Assembly: GCF_002864045.1 (NCBI RefSeq)
Contig: NZ_PJPV01000003.1
Coordinates: forward strand, 62,001-126,000
DNA from: Endozoicomonas acroporae
GTDB taxonomy: Bacteria; Pseudomonadota; Gammaproteobacteria; Pseudomonadales; Endozoicomonadaceae
DNA length: 64,000 bases
Direction of reading: 5' to 3'
The notes beneath the pieces are model-generated. The model was not told where the DNA came from, searched no databases, and saw only the letters and a list, made by a program, of their open reading frames with translations. Positions 1 through 9,439 of the stretch are shown here, in pieces (the first letter of the stretch is position 1; each line of letters starts with the position of its first letter). Both the position numbers and the translations under genes were made by a program.

Positions 1-1
1 T

Positions 2-1090
2 TTTGAAAACATTATCGAACACCTGCTGCGTGATATAGAAAATGCCCGGCAAAGTCTCTTGATTGAGTTCTATATATGGGAGCCGGTCGGTCGGGCTGAA
101 GAGGTGGCGGAAGCGGTTATCCGCGCTTCCAGGCGAGGGGTTGATTGTCTGGTTGTGCTGGATAATGTCGGCAGTCGGGGTTTTTTGAATGGAGTATGGG
201 CGCGTCGTTTTCGCCTTGAAGGGATCAGTGTTACCGCATCCATGTCAGCCGGCCCTCTGCGCATGCTGGTGGAGCGTATGGATATTCGTAACCATCGGAA
301 GATTCTGGTGGTTGATGATCAGGTGGCCTGGACCGGCAGTTTTAACCTGGTAGATCCATCCCTGTTTAAGCAGGATGCTCAGGTCGGACAGTGGGTGGAT
401 GCCATGGTCAGGATTGATGGTGTTGCTGCCCATGTGCTCGGAGCCATCGTGCAGTGGGATAAGGCACTGGAAACCGGGCAGGGGCACCCCTCGTTCAACC
501 GGCAGTATGAATACCCTTCGGCTGAGCATCGTGGCCGGGACGGTGCATTTGTACACGTTCTGCCATCCGGACCTGATGTGGACCGGGAAATGCTGCAGCA
601 GGTTCTGCTGACGGCTATTTATGAAAGTCGTCAGGAACTCCTGATCAGTACACCGTATTTTGTGCCCGATGAGTCTTTGCTGACGGCCTTGAAGTCAGCA
701 GCAATGCGTGGTGTTGATGTCCAGTTGCTGGTGCCAGAGAAAAATGACTCGAGAATGGTTCATCATGCCAGTCGCTCCTATTATCAGGAGTTGCTGCAGG
801 CTGGCGTGACTATTCAGCAGTTCAGAGGGGGGTTGCTGCACACCAAGTGTGTTCTGGTGGACCGTGAAACAGCGCTGTTTGGTACCGTAAACCTGGATAT
901 GCGCAGTGTCTGGCTGAATTATGAAGTGACGTTGATTGTCTATGATGATGGCTTTGGTCAGCAGATATTTCATGTGCTCCAGTCGTATATGAATCAGGCG
1001 GGTGAGGTGGATATCAACCGCTGGTCCAACAGACCCTTTCGACGAAAACTTCTGGAAAATACTCTGCAGCTATTAAGCCCGCTGCTGTGA
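2..1090 (+). CDS. cls: cardiolipin synthase, 5' end outside window
   Basis: Phospholipase D superfamily enzyme that condenses two phosphatidylglycerols into cardiolipin at the inner membrane. The reading frame is open from base 2, so the gene starts upstream and its N-terminal membrane segments are not visible. Two HKD motifs are present: HRKILVVD near base 293, followed by TGSFN, and HTKCVLVD near base 839, followed by GTVNLD. The spacing between the two catalytic halves is that of a complete bacterial Cls, so the visible part looks intact and ends normally at a TGA. A TTG at base 59 lies inside the first catalytic domain and is not a credible start. The paralog (ClsA, B or C) cannot be settled without the N-terminus. 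Confidence 0.9.
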   Translation, partial: FENIIEHLLRDIENARQSLLIEFYIWEPVGRAEEVAEAVIRASRRGVDCLVVLDNVGSRGFLNGVWARRFRLEGISVTASMSAGPLRMLVERMDIRNHRKILVVDDQVAWTGSFNLVDPSLFKQDAQVGQWVDAMVRIDGVAAHVLGAIVQWDKALETGQGHPSFNRQYEYPSAEHRGRDGAFVHVLPSGPDVDREMLQQVLLTAIYESRQELLISTPYFVPDESLLTALKSAAMRGVDVQLLVPEKNDSRMVHHASRSYYQELLQAGVTIQQFRGGLLHTKCVLVDRETALFGTVNLDMRSVWLNYEVTLIVYDDGFGQQIFHVLQSYMNQAGEVDINRWSNRPFRRKLLENTLQLLSPLL

Positions 1091-1372
1091 TTGGATACTG
1101 CGCATGGCATTAATAGTGTTTACTAATTACGTTTAGTGCTTTTTTGAGAGAATACTCCTTGATTATCAATTAAATCACAATAAATCCTGCTTTTTTGTTA
1201 TTTTTAGGTGAAAACACTGATATAGCTAAAGCCTGATGTGTGCAATAAAGAGGCCTCTTTATTTCGCCTCTCCATGCTCACTTTTAACACTATTTTTTCT
1301 GGTCACAGGTTTTGCCGTTCTGGTATGGCTGACCGGCCGTTTGCCGGGAAGAATGGGTACAGGGGACAGGTT

Positions 1373-2704
1373 TTGTCGCAGACGTTAAAAGCCACAGATA
1401 TTTTGGCCACGGGCCTGATGACCTTTGCGCTCTTTCTGGGCGCAGGAAATATTATCTTTCCTCCATTTCTGGGTCATATGGCGGGCACTGAGCTGATGAT
1501 TGCGATGCTGGGATTTCTGCTTACTGGAGTAGGCCTGCCGCTGCTGGGTGTGCTTGCCTGTGCTCGTGTCGGCGGTGGTCTGGAAAAGCTGACTACCATT
1601 TTCCCGGCAAAAATCGCCTTAACTTTTGCTGTTGTTCTGTTTCTGGCTATCGGTCCTTTGTTTGCCGCGCCCAGGACCGCCGTTGTTTCTTATGAGCTGG
1701 GTCTTCTGCCGTTTATTGGTGAGTCCGGTGCGGTTTCGCTGGCGCTGTTTTCCATAACGTTTTTTGCTGTTGCGCTGTATCTGGCACTGTTTCCGGGCAG
1801 GTTGGTTGAGACGGTGGGTAAAGTGATCACTCCGCTACTGATGGGTGTTCTGGTGATTATTGCCGTTGGTGCTTTGCTTTTTCCCCAGGGAGACGCTGGT
1901 GCTGCCACCGAGTCCATGATCAGTCAGGGCTTCTTTAATGGTTTCCGCGAGGGTTACCAGACCATGGATACCCTCGGGGCGCTGGTATTTGGCGTGGTCA
2001 TCATCAATGCCATTCAAAATAAAGGGGTTACGGATACACGGCAGGTTGCGCGCTATACCTTTATTGCAGGCTTGATCGCTTCTGTCGGTCTGTCACTGGT
2101 GTATCTGGTATTGGGTTACATTGGTGCTACCAGTCATCAGCTGGTGGGTCCTGTGCAAAATGGTGCAGAGATTATCAGCCTGTTCGTCGACGCGGTGTTT
2201 GGGGCCTGGGGGAAGGTGGTGCTGGCTATCACAGTTATTCTGGCCTGTTTGACCACTGCGATTGGTTTGCTCAGTGCCTGTGGTGAATATTTTTCCCGGG
2301 TATTTTCGGCATTTAATTATCGCACCTGGGTGATTCTCTGCGCCCTGGCCAGCGCACTGATTGCCAATGTTGGATTGAATACACTATTGCAGGTTACCAT
2401 TCCAGCGTTACTGATTATCTATCCTGTAGCGATTGCTTTGATTGTGGTGACACTGTTGCAATCGTGGTTGGCGAAACCTGAGCGGGTAATGGCGTTTGTA
2501 CTAATTCCAGTGGGTCTGATCAGTCTGGTAGAAGGTCTGCACGCCGCTGGCCTGGCTTTCATTGAGCCAGCTTACGCAGTGCTTGCGTATTTGCCTCTGC
2601 AGACAGAGGGCCTGGTCTGGCTGTTCCCAGGTATTCTGGGCGGTATTTTTGCGATGATCACGTCAGTTCGTTCCTCGCAGGACGCCAGGCCTGTTCAGGG
2701 GTAA
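1373..2704 (+). CDS. brnQ: branched-chain amino acid:cation symporter BrnQ
   Basis: LIVCS-family inner-membrane carrier for leucine, isoleucine and valine driven by Na+ or H+. About 443 residues and about 12 hydrophobic spans, close to the usual length. The hallmark first span with GAGNIIFPP lies near the N-terminus. I chose the TTG at 1373 because AGGGG (1361-1365) precedes it by seven bases and because family homology begins there. In-frame starts at 1238 and 1325 would add a non-homologous leader. The gene stands alone and ends just before a strong hairpin shared with the convergent gene downstream. The family assignment is firm; the exact start is less so. Confidence 0.88.
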   Translation: MSQTLKATDILATGLMTFALFLGAGNIIFPPFLGHMAGTELMIAMLGFLLTGVGLPLLGVLACARVGGGLEKLTTIFPAKIALTFAVVLFLAIGPLFAAPRTAVVSYELGLLPFIGESGAVSLALFSITFFAVALYLALFPGRLVETVGKVITPLLMGVLVIIAVGALLFPQGDAGAATESMISQGFFNGFREGYQTMDTLGALVFGVVIINAIQNKGVTDTRQVARYTFIAGLIASVGLSLVYLVLGYIGATSHQLVGPVQNGAEIISLFVDAVFGAWGKVVLAITVILACLTTAIGLLSACGEYFSRVFSAFNYRTWVILCALASALIANVGLNTLLQVTIPALLIIYPVAIALIVVTLLQSWLAKPERVMAFVLIPVGLISLVEGLHAAGLAFIEPAYAVLAYLPLQTEGLVWLFPGILGGIFAMITSVRSSQDARPVQG

Positions 2705-2712
2705 CAGGTATC

Positions 2713-2738
2713 AGGCTGCCCGTTGTATCGGGCAGCCT
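2713..2738. terminator. hairpin between convergent genes
   Basis: A perfect 10-bp stem, AGGCTGCCCG pairing with CGGGCAGCCT around a 6-base loop, lies between the stop of brnQ and the stop of the opposite-strand PA4642-family gene. There is no long U-tract on either side, so it may act as a bidirectional terminator or as a 3'-end stabiliser. Confidence 0.6.
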
Positions 2739-2745
2739 CTGATGT

Positions 2746-3036
2746 TTAATGCCTGACCGGGTCAGTAAGAGCTTTGAGATACGGTTGACCGTGGTGATGT
2801 TGTGTGATGGTTTCAGCCAGAGTTTTCCCTGCGCTGTCCCGGGCATCCAGATTCAGGCCGGCTGCCAGATAAAATGGGATAAAACGGGCAAAATCATCTG
2901 CACGAAGGTAGCGGTAGGCTCTTAACAGAATGTGATAGTCTCGACTGCTGCCAACGGCTGGCTCCAGTGTCAGTAGCGCTTTCAGGCGCTCATCACTTAA
3001 TTCCTCTCCAATGACTTTCTGTTTGTCTTTCTTCAT
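2746..3036 (-). CDS. PA4642-family small protein
   Basis: A 96-residue soluble protein resembling the uncharacterised PA4642 family of Pseudomonas. Visible features are a basic MKKDKQKVIGEE start, a central YRYLRADDFARF segment and a C-terminal stretch that matches the tail of an ankyrin repeat (GLNLDARDSAGKTLAE). The ankyrin-like tail suggests a protein-interaction fold, but no function is known. It is convergent with brnQ and monocistronic. The ATG at 3036 is the only start that fits the family N-terminus. Confidence 0.75.
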   Translation of the reverse strand: MKKDKQKVIGEELSDERLKALLTLEPAVGSSRDYHILLRAYRYLRADDFARFIPFYLAAGLNLDARDSAGKTLAETITQHHHGQPYLKALTDPVRH

Positions 3037-3390
3037 GGCTGACTCACTGTCCAGTGTTTTATGGGTAGGGTTTGTCTGGGCTAAATCTATAAGTAGATGG
3101 ATATTTTACTAAGTCGACAACAAAGATATATAACCTGAATAGGATATTTTGAGATTACGTTAAGCATAAAAAGAATAAAAGTAAATGTTTGCAGTGGGAT
3201 TTAGACAGGCTCAGATAATCCATTGCCGGAAAAACGGTCTGTCAGGTGACATGATTTTGACAAAGAGTTTATTTTACCGGGAATCACTGTCCGGTTGTCT
3301 GTTTTCTGAAATCATTATTGGCTTTGTTATTCAAGTTTTCTTGCACGGCTACAATTGGTTGAGTGATCAAAGGAATGTTTGAGGGCCATT
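3037..3390. other. AT-rich intergenic region, divergent promoters expected
   Basis: About 350 bases between two divergent genes, clearly more AT-rich than the flanking housekeeping genes. A 65-codon frame at 3185-3382 has no family resemblance and no convincing ribosome site, so I do not call it. Promoters for both neighbours must lie here, but I could not pick out a confident -35/-10 pair. Confidence 0.4.
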
Positions 3391-4683
3391 ATGGAAAGGG
3401 CATCTAATACAGGTTCGCTTAGTTTACAACAACTGGACACGATCAAAACTCTTCTTCAAGAAGGGAATAAAGTTACCATTACATTTGGTCCTAAGGGTAC
3501 GGTTACCATTACGGCAGTAAAGGTTTTATCAACACCGGGTCTTAAGTTATCAGACCAGGAACCAGGTGTATCCGTGCCCAAAAAGATACCCCTTGAACAG
3601 AGAAAAGTTGAGAGAGCCGCTGAAAAAGATACGGTATCCGTTCGGGAAAAAGTATTTAAGAAACTGAAGCAGTTCAATACAAGCGTTAGTGAAAAATTAA
3701 AAAGTTCATTCAATGGTATCAAAAAAGCCATCAAGCATGAAAACTGGGAAAAAATTCCAGAAGAATCAATGATGGGTGGCTCTGAGCAGTTGAAGCATGA
3801 GGCTCAAGTGCACAATGACAGAATTGATCAACTTGAGAGTGCTGAGAAACAGGAGATTGATAAGCAAACCGAACTGGATAGGCTCAAGGAGGTCTACGAA
3901 GATACCATTAAGGTTTGTGAAAATCCTAAAGGCGCAATCCATAGCAAAAAGAGAATAATTCTCCCAATTCCTATTGAAGATGCTGATCCTGTGATAATTG
4001 CATCAACGGATCCTGATACTCGTAAAGATCTGGTAGATATGGTTATTAAGCAGGTTAAAAAATCAGGATTGTCTGATCGAATGGAACAGCTTGATTCAGA
4101 AATAAAACAGCTGAGATCTGAGCAGAAGGAGTTGAAAGCTTCAATAAAAGAAAGTGGTAACGAAATTCTCAAACATTTTAAGGAGCAACAGCATACCCTG
4201 GAACAGGGCAAGGGTAGAAATACCAGGCTATCTGAATTACAGGATACGTTGACTGAGCAGCGTATCAAGCTGGATGATAAGGTTGACCAGTTGCAGGCTG
4301 AAATCAGAGCACTGAAAACAGAGAAACAACAAGCACAGGAATCCGTTGCTGAGCAAAAGAAGCTTCTGTCAGACTTGAAAAAAGAACTGAGTCTGCTCAG
4401 TAAGATCCCAAAAGAGCGTGAGGGAATACCGGAAGCATACAGTGCTACGGTGAATCGTATTCAGGACGCGCAAGAGATTATTGAAATTGGTAGTGCCAGG
4501 TTGGAAGCAATACCCGGTGAGATGAAGGAGAAAAAAGCAGAGCTTGATACTAAGATGAAAGAAGTGGAAAGCTTGCAAAAAGGGAAAGAATTGAAACAGC
4601 AGGAGAAAGCTGACAAAAGAGAAATTGAGGCCGAACAGAATAAGCTTAAACAGCAATTAGGTAAAAATCTTCGGAAAAAATAA
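3391..4683 (+). CDS. coiled-coil protein, first of a paralogous pair
   Basis: I do not recognise a family. The 430-residue product begins with a small globular region (about residues 1-60, with ITFGPKGTVTITAV) and a basic amphipathic segment containing ENWEKIPEES. Long stretches of heptad-rich, Glu/Lys/Gln-rich sequence follow, predicting an extended coiled coil to the C-terminus. A conserved island near the middle (ILPIPIEDADPVII) interrupts the coil. No signal peptide or membrane span is visible. I chose the ATG at 3391 because TGAGGG lies just upstream; the TTG at 3379 is an alternative. The next gene, 51 bases downstream, has the same layout, so this is a tandem duplication and probably one transcript. 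An effector or structural role is speculative. Confidence 0.75.
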   Translation: MERASNTGSLSLQQLDTIKTLLQEGNKVTITFGPKGTVTITAVKVLSTPGLKLSDQEPGVSVPKKIPLEQRKVERAAEKDTVSVREKVFKKLKQFNTSVSEKLKSSFNGIKKAIKHENWEKIPEESMMGGSEQLKHEAQVHNDRIDQLESAEKQEIDKQTELDRLKEVYEDTIKVCENPKGAIHSKKRIILPIPIEDADPVIIASTDPDTRKDLVDMVIKQVKKSGLSDRMEQLDSEIKQLRSEQKELKASIKESGNEILKHFKEQQHTLEQGKGRNTRLSELQDTLTEQRIKLDDKVDQLQAEIRALKTEKQQAQESVAEQKKLLSDLKKELSLLSKIPKEREGIPEAYSATVNRIQDAQEIIEIGSARLEAIPGEMKEKKAELDTKMKEVESLQKGKELKQQEKADKREIEAEQNKLKQQLGKNLRKK

Positions 4684-4734
4684 TCTTTTATCAAAAAAAT
4701 ATTCTTAAACCATGGAAAGGAAGGAGTCATAAAA

Positions 4735-6210
4735 ATGACCGCTATAAGTAACACCCCAATTGATCAAATTCAAAAACTGCCTTTTGCTATAGAAGCAGAA
4801 ATGCATAAACCAGAAATAGGATTTTTGAATGGAAAAGAGGTCACTATTCAGGAAATTGATCCAAAGGATTTTATCGGTATCCAGATTTCTGCGGACAAGT
4901 TTGAAACACTTCCTAAAAGCATCAGGCCTGTAAAGATTGCCTTTAAAGATTTACGTAAGTGGCTCAGTAAATGCCGCCCTGTAAAAGGAATAAAGCATTT
5001 GGCGGGCAAAGGCAAGAGAATGGTGAAAAAACAGAACTGGGGAAAAATTTCTGAACCTCAGGCTGAAAAGGCTTTAAAAGCTACTGTCAGTAATGACAAA
5101 AAGCAAATACTGGCAAAAGAAATTAAGAAATTTAATACAGGTTTGGAGCAGCTTAGTCAGAAGAAACAGGATGTTAAAACGTTTAAAAGGCACAATGATG
5201 AATTCAGAGAAAAGTACAAAACTATATTGGCTATTGTTGATGGGGATTTGACCTCCTTACGTAAAGGATCAGTGATTGTTTTACCGCCGGTCACTGAGGG
5301 CGGGGACCCTCAGTTGGTGGTCTTGAATAGTAAATCAGAGAGAGTACGTAAAAGTGATGTGAAAAAACTTGCGGAAATTTTCATGAATAGTAAAGCTTAT
5401 ACGGACTTTGCCAAGAATGTAAATAGAGTTTACGATATTGAAGAAGAGCGTAATGAATTAAAGTCACTTTTGGCTGAGCAAGCAAAAAAATTAAAAAATG
5501 AACATACGAATCTTATTAGTGAGAGAGCTGAGGAATCCAAAGCAATGATGGCCGCTGAGCAAAAGAAGGAGCAAGCTCAAGCAATTTACACATTAGTGGA
5601 CCAAATTGAAACTGAATATCTTGAAAAAATAGATCCCCAAATTGAAGCTAAAATCACTGAGGTTGATGAACTGGATGAAGAAATAAAAAAATATCAACAA
5701 GTCATTGGTGAAACCCACGGTGTGATTCCCGAAATAGAGGCCAGGTTAAAAATTGTCGAAGATGCGTTGGTGTCCGCTAGCAATACTGAAGCTAATCTGA
5801 CTGGGGATGCAGTCAAAATTATAAACGTAGATGAAAAGCAACTTAAAGCATTCAATGAAGAAAGACATAGTCTTCTTAAGGAAATTGACGCTAAGCGGAT
5901 TGAAATTGAAGAGGCAGAAGGAAAACTGAAAGAAGTTGAAGCCAATTACATGCTGGCTATGGAAGATTTACAAAAACTGAATGCTGATAAAAATAAAGAG
6001 CTGAAAGCATTAGATAACCATCGTAAGAAAATCGAAAAGGATTTTAATACCGTCGCTTTGAAGATAAGCAAACAATTTGACCTAGATGTCAATACTGAAC
6101 AAAAAGCGGTAGCCAAAATGCTCAGTGGCTCTGGATTTAAAAAGAAAGACACTGCCCAACCACAAACTGTCCAACCACAAAATGACCAGGAAAATAATCC
6201 TGAAGCATAA
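4735..6210 (+). CDS. coiled-coil protein, second of a paralogous pair
   Basis: A 491-residue relative of the preceding gene. It has an N-terminal globular part, a basic segment with KQNWGKISEPQ matching ENWEKIPEES of the neighbour, a mid-protein island VIVLPPVTEGGDPQLVV matching ILPIPIEDADPVII, and extended heptad-rich coils around it. The last 25 residues are Gln/Pro-rich and look disordered. A strong ribosome site (AAGGAAGGAG) precedes the ATG. No membrane segment or catalytic motif is visible. Codon composition is AT-rich compared with hpt and upp downstream, which suits acquisition by transfer. Function unknown. Confidence 0.75.
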   Translation: MTAISNTPIDQIQKLPFAIEAEMHKPEIGFLNGKEVTIQEIDPKDFIGIQISADKFETLPKSIRPVKIAFKDLRKWLSKCRPVKGIKHLAGKGKRMVKKQNWGKISEPQAEKALKATVSNDKKQILAKEIKKFNTGLEQLSQKKQDVKTFKRHNDEFREKYKTILAIVDGDLTSLRKGSVIVLPPVTEGGDPQLVVLNSKSERVRKSDVKKLAEIFMNSKAYTDFAKNVNRVYDIEEERNELKSLLAEQAKKLKNEHTNLISERAEESKAMMAAEQKKEQAQAIYTLVDQIETEYLEKIDPQIEAKITEVDELDEEIKKYQQVIGETHGVIPEIEARLKIVEDALVSASNTEANLTGDAVKIINVDEKQLKAFNEERHSLLKEIDAKRIEIEEAEGKLKEVEANYMLAMEDLQKLNADKNKELKALDNHRKKIEKDFNTVALKISKQFDLDVNTEQKAVAKMLSGSGFKKKDTAQPQTVQPQNDQENNPEA

Positions 6211-6240
6211 CACTGGCGAAATGGATTAACCCAAATCAAA

Positions 6241-6266
6241 AAGCCTCCGGACCGGAGGCTTTTTTC
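6241..6266. terminator. bidirectional rho-independent terminator
   Basis: AGCCTCCGG and CCGGAGGCT form a strong GC stem flanked by an A-run on the left and a T-run on the right. It lies between the stop of the coiled-coil gene and the stop of hpt on the other strand, so it can end transcripts from both directions. Confidence 0.8.
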
Positions 6267-6284
6267 TTAAGAAATCGCAGGGTT

Positions 6285-6842
6285 TCAGTGACCTTTCAGG
6301 GCATAAATGCCATTGGCATTACGCCAGTAACCCTGATAGTCCAGACCGTAGCCAAAAATATAGCGATCTTCGATTTCCAGGCCGGTAAAGTCAGCCTTCA
6401 GGCCGGGGCGGGCTTTACGGTCATGCTTTTTATCCACCAGAACGGCAGTCAGAACGCTGGCAGCACCTTCTTCCTTACAAAAATCGATAATTGCGTCGAG
6501 AGTATGCCCTTCATCCAGAATATCGTCGATGATCAGGACGGTACGATTTTTGATGGTCTGGGTTGGGCGAACTTTCCACTCCAGGCCGCCACCGGTCAAC
6601 TGGTCCCGGTAACGGGTTGCATGAACGTAGGAGGCTTCCAGGGGGAACTGCATATGAGTCAGCAGTTTGCCGGTAATCACCAGGCCTCCATTCATTACGC
6701 AGAATACCAGCGGGTTGCTATCCGCCAGCTGGTGGGTAATGTTGCGTCCCATGGTGGCGATGGCATCTTCAATCTGCTGCTCGTTATAGAGACAGTCGGC
6801 TTCATCCATCACTTGCCGGATATGGTCGAGATCAACAGACAT
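6285..6842 (-). CDS. hpt: hypoxanthine-guanine phosphoribosyltransferase
   Basis: Purine salvage enzyme converting hypoxanthine or guanine plus PRPP to IMP or GMP in the cytosol. The 185-residue product carries the PRPP-binding loop VLIIDDILDEGHT and a C-terminal YIFGYGLDYQGYWRN segment typical of this type-I phosphoribosyltransferase group. I chose the ATG at 6842 because homology to Pseudomonas-type Hpt begins there (MSVDLDHIRQVMDEAD). A GTG at 6881 would add a 13-residue leader. It is divergent from the pyrimidine-salvage pair upp-uraA, so both salvage branches share one intergenic region. Confidence 0.92.
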   Translation of the reverse strand: MSVDLDHIRQVMDEADCLYNEQQIEDAIATMGRNITHQLADSNPLVFCVMNGGLVITGKLLTHMQFPLEASYVHATRYRDQLTGGGLEWKVRPTQTIKNRTVLIIDDILDEGHTLDAIIDFCKEEGAASVLTAVLVDKKHDRKARPGLKADFTGLEIEDRYIFGYGLDYQGYWRNANGIYALKGH

Positions 6843-7241
6843 GTTGTGCAAACCCTGATCGTTTGATTGGCGGCCGGTCACGCCAGTGAGTCAACTCATG
6901 CAGTACAGGTGTCGGACACCCTGGCGAGCGGCAGTCCATTGTTGATTAAAAAACCATTTTTACTCTCCTGTGGAGAGCTGGAAACAGTTTTCACGAAAAG
7001 CAAAGCAGGAAAAAATACCGTTGTTGTCGTCAATGGGCAAGAGAAAACTACATGATTGTTGCGGTTGTAAAAACCTATGGGCAGTGCGGACATCCTGTGG
7101 GAGAATAAGAAGGTTTAGGCGTTGAAAGCTGTTGCACGATCATTCTCTCAATGAGTGCTTACTCAGAAACGTTTTCTATCTCAGCCATTCATTTTTTACG
7201 TCATTACCCATCCACCTCCAATCAGACAGTTGAGGTCATGC
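6843..7241. other. intergenic region between divergent hpt and upp
   Basis: About 400 bases with no gene I can support. Short frames here (6867-7055 on +, 6896-7093 on -) lack homology and ribosome sites. Promoters for hpt and upp are expected, but no palindromic operator stood out. Confidence 0.4.
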
Positions 7242-7868
7242 ATGAGCGTACAGGAAATCAGGCATCCGCTGGTACAACACAAGCTGGGACTGATGCGATC
7301 CCACGATATCAGTACCAAGGGCTTCCGTACCCTGGCCAGTGAGGTTGGCAGTCTGCTGACCTACGAAGCAACCAAAGACCTCGAGCTGGAAGATACGGTG
7401 ATTGAAGGCTGGAATGGTCCGGTGACCGTTCAGCAAATCAAGGGCAAGAAAATCACCATTGTGCCGATCCTGCGTGCCGGCATTGGTATGATGGATGGCG
7501 TTCTGGATATGATCCCCAATGCCAAGGTCAGTGTGGTAGGCCTGTACCGCGACGAAGAAACCCTGGAACCGGTGCCTTACTTTGAAAAACTGGTCAGTAA
7601 TATCGATGAGCGTATTGCCCTGATCCTGGATCCAATGCTGGCTACCGGTGGTTCCATGCTGGCGACTATAGATATGCTGAAGAAGGCAGGTTGCAAAGAG
7701 ATCCGCTGCCTGGTGCTGGTGGCTGCGCCGGAAGGTATTGAAAAGATTTGCTCAGCGCATCCTGACGTGAAGATTTTTACCGCATCTGTTGATCAGGGGC
7801 TTAATGACAACGGTTATATTATTCCGGGCCTGGGTGATGCCGGTGACAAGATTTTTGGTACACGATAA
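7242..7868 (+). CDS. upp: uracil phosphoribosyltransferase
   Basis: Converts uracil plus PRPP to UMP. The 208 residues match the standard length. Motifs seen are [15 protein letters not shown], the PRPP loop [13 protein letters not shown], and the uracil-binding [12 protein letters not shown]-terminus. I chose the ATG at 7242 because GAGGT (7232-7236) precedes it and homology begins with [15 protein letters not shown]. The frame extends 29 codons further upstream without homology. uraA follows after 23 bases, so uptake and salvage of uracil are probably co-transcribed. Confidence 0.95.
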   Translation: MSVQEIRHPLVQHKLGLMRSHDISTKGFRTLASEVGSLLTYEATKDLELEDTVIEGWNGPVTVQQIKGKKITIVPILRAGIGMMDGVLDMIPNAKVSVVGLYRDEETLEPVPYFEKLVSNIDERIALILDPMLATGGSMLATIDMLKKAGCKEIRCLVLVAAPEGIEKICSAHPDVKIFTASVDQGLNDNGYIIPGLGDAGDKIFGTR

Positions 7869-7891
7869 GTAACGAATAAGGATATCCAACA

Positions 7892-9181
7892 ATGAATCAT
7901 TCAGCACAGTCGGGGGACAGCTTGCACTCAAAGATGTCGCTCTGGCGACAGGCGCTGCTGGGGGGGCAGATGCTGTTTGTTGCCTTTGGTGCCCTGGTTC
8001 TGGTGCCGTTGCTGACCGGGTTGGACGCCAATGTAGCGTTCTTTACCGCAGGTATCGGTACCCTGATTTTCCAGCTGATCACCCGTCGGCAGGTGCCTGT
8101 CTTCCTGGCATCTTCTTTTGCCTTTATTGCGCCGATGACATTCAGTATTCAATCCTGGGGCCTGGCGGCCACCATGGGTGGCATTATGGCCGCCGGTGTG
8201 CTGTATGCCGCCTTGAGTGTGCTGGTCAGGTTGCGTGGATCCGGCATACTGTACCGGTTGTTTCCACCCGTGGTGGTCGGGCCGGTGATTATGGTGATCG
8301 GCCTTGGCCTGGCACCGGTTGCCGTTGGGATGGCAACATCCCCTGTTGAAGGGTTAATCTCTGCTGATCAGGCTCTGTTCCTGGCCGCGATCTCACTGCT
8401 GGCGACCCTGCTGGTGGCGACCATGGCTGGTGGGATTCTGCGACTGATTCCCATCATCTGTGGTATTGGTGCAGGCTATATTGCTGCGGTGATCATGGGT
8501 GTTGTGGACTTTCAACCTTTGTTTGACCGCCCCTGGTTTGCTATTCCGAATTTCACCACCCCGGAACTTAATTGGAATGCGGTGCTTTATATGATTCCGG
8601 TGGCCATTGCCCCCGCCATTGAGCACATTGGTGATATGTTGGCGATCAGTTCAGTGACCGGGAAAAAGTATCTGGAAAAACCGGGGCTGAAAAATACACT
8701 GCTCGGTGATGGCCTGGCGACCACGGCTGCGGGTATGTTGGGTGGGCCGCCCAATACCACCTATTCCGAAGTCACGGGTGCGGTGATGCTCACCAAAGCC
8801 TACAACCCCGCTATTATGACCTGGGCCGCAGTCATTGCCATTGGTGTGGCGTTTATCGGTAAAATTGGTGGATTCCTGTCAACCATTCCGGTGCCGGTAA
8901 TGGGCGGTATTATGATGCTGCTATTTGGCTCCATTGCCGTTGTTGGCCTTAACACGCTGATTAAGGCAAGGGTTGACCTGGGGCAGCCCCGCAACCTGGT
9001 GATTGTCTCTATCGTGCTGGTATTTGGTATCGGTAATATGGGTATTTCACTGGGTGAATTTTCACTGAAGGGCGTCAGTCTTTGTGCACTGACTGCAGTC
9101 ATTCTGAATTTGCTGCTACCCCATCGTGCCGGGGAAGATCGATACCAGTCTGCTGAAATTGGCAAAGAAGACGTTGCCTGA
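7892..9181 (+). CDS. uraA: uracil:H+ symporter UraA
   Basis: Nucleobase-ascorbate/NCS2-family inner-membrane permease that imports uracil. 429 residues with about 14 hydrophobic segments, the usual length. The substrate-site region AIAPAIEHIGDM and the following GGPPNTTYSEVTGA are intact. A ribosome site (AAGGA) lies before the ATG at 7892. It is second in the upp-uraA operon, which makes sense because the phosphoribosyltransferase traps the imported base as UMP. Confidence 0.93.
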   Translation: MNHSAQSGDSLHSKMSLWRQALLGGQMLFVAFGALVLVPLLTGLDANVAFFTAGIGTLIFQLITRRQVPVFLASSFAFIAPMTFSIQSWGLAATMGGIMAAGVLYAALSVLVRLRGSGILYRLFPPVVVGPVIMVIGLGLAPVAVGMATSPVEGLISADQALFLAAISLLATLLVATMAGGILRLIPIICGIGAGYIAAVIMGVVDFQPLFDRPWFAIPNFTTPELNWNAVLYMIPVAIAPAIEHIGDMLAISSVTGKKYLEKPGLKNTLLGDGLATTAAGMLGGPPNTTYSEVTGAVMLTKAYNPAIMTWAAVIAIGVAFIGKIGGFLSTIPVPVMGGIMMLLFGSIAVVGLNTLIKARVDLGQPRNLVIVSIVLVFGIGNMGISLGEFSLKGVSLCALTAVILNLLLPHRAGEDRYQSAEIGKEDVA

Positions 9182-9206
9182 GAAGCGGAAACAGGCGGTA
9201 CTGTTG

Positions 9207-9420
9207 TTAAGTAGTTAACCAAATGAAATCATATATTTCTGACTAAGTTGTCAGTCACTCCCGGCAACTGCTCCTGCGTTGCTCTATCTCCTGCATCCAT
9301 GCAGTCGTGCGGCGTTGCAACTCCGGTCACATAGCTACGGCTATGCTCCCTACGTTGCGCCTTGCATAGCAACTGCCCACTTAGCCAGAAATATACGATT
9401 CCATTTGGCCAACTACTTAA
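9207..9420. repeat. inverted-repeat element, family A copy 1
   Basis: A 214-bp non-coding element with terminal inverted repeats: TTAAGTAGTTAACCAAATG at the left, CATTTGGCCAACTACTTAA at the right. A second, shorter copy lies in the opposite orientation at 11771-11935. This copy carries an additional internal segment of about 50 bp (9262-9314) that the other copy lacks. The size, lack of coding capacity and imperfect terminal repeats fit a MITE or palindromic interspersed repeat. Confidence 0.85.
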
Positions 9421-9439
9421 GTGCCGCCGTTATTATGGA

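Noticed and set aside
3185-3382. 65-codon frame upstream of the coiled-coil pair
   Set aside because: No ribosome site, no homology, and it overlaps the expected promoter region.
6288-6866. 192-codon open frame antisense to hpt
   Set aside because: hpt on the minus strand has a complete PRPP loop and normal length; the plus frame has no homology.
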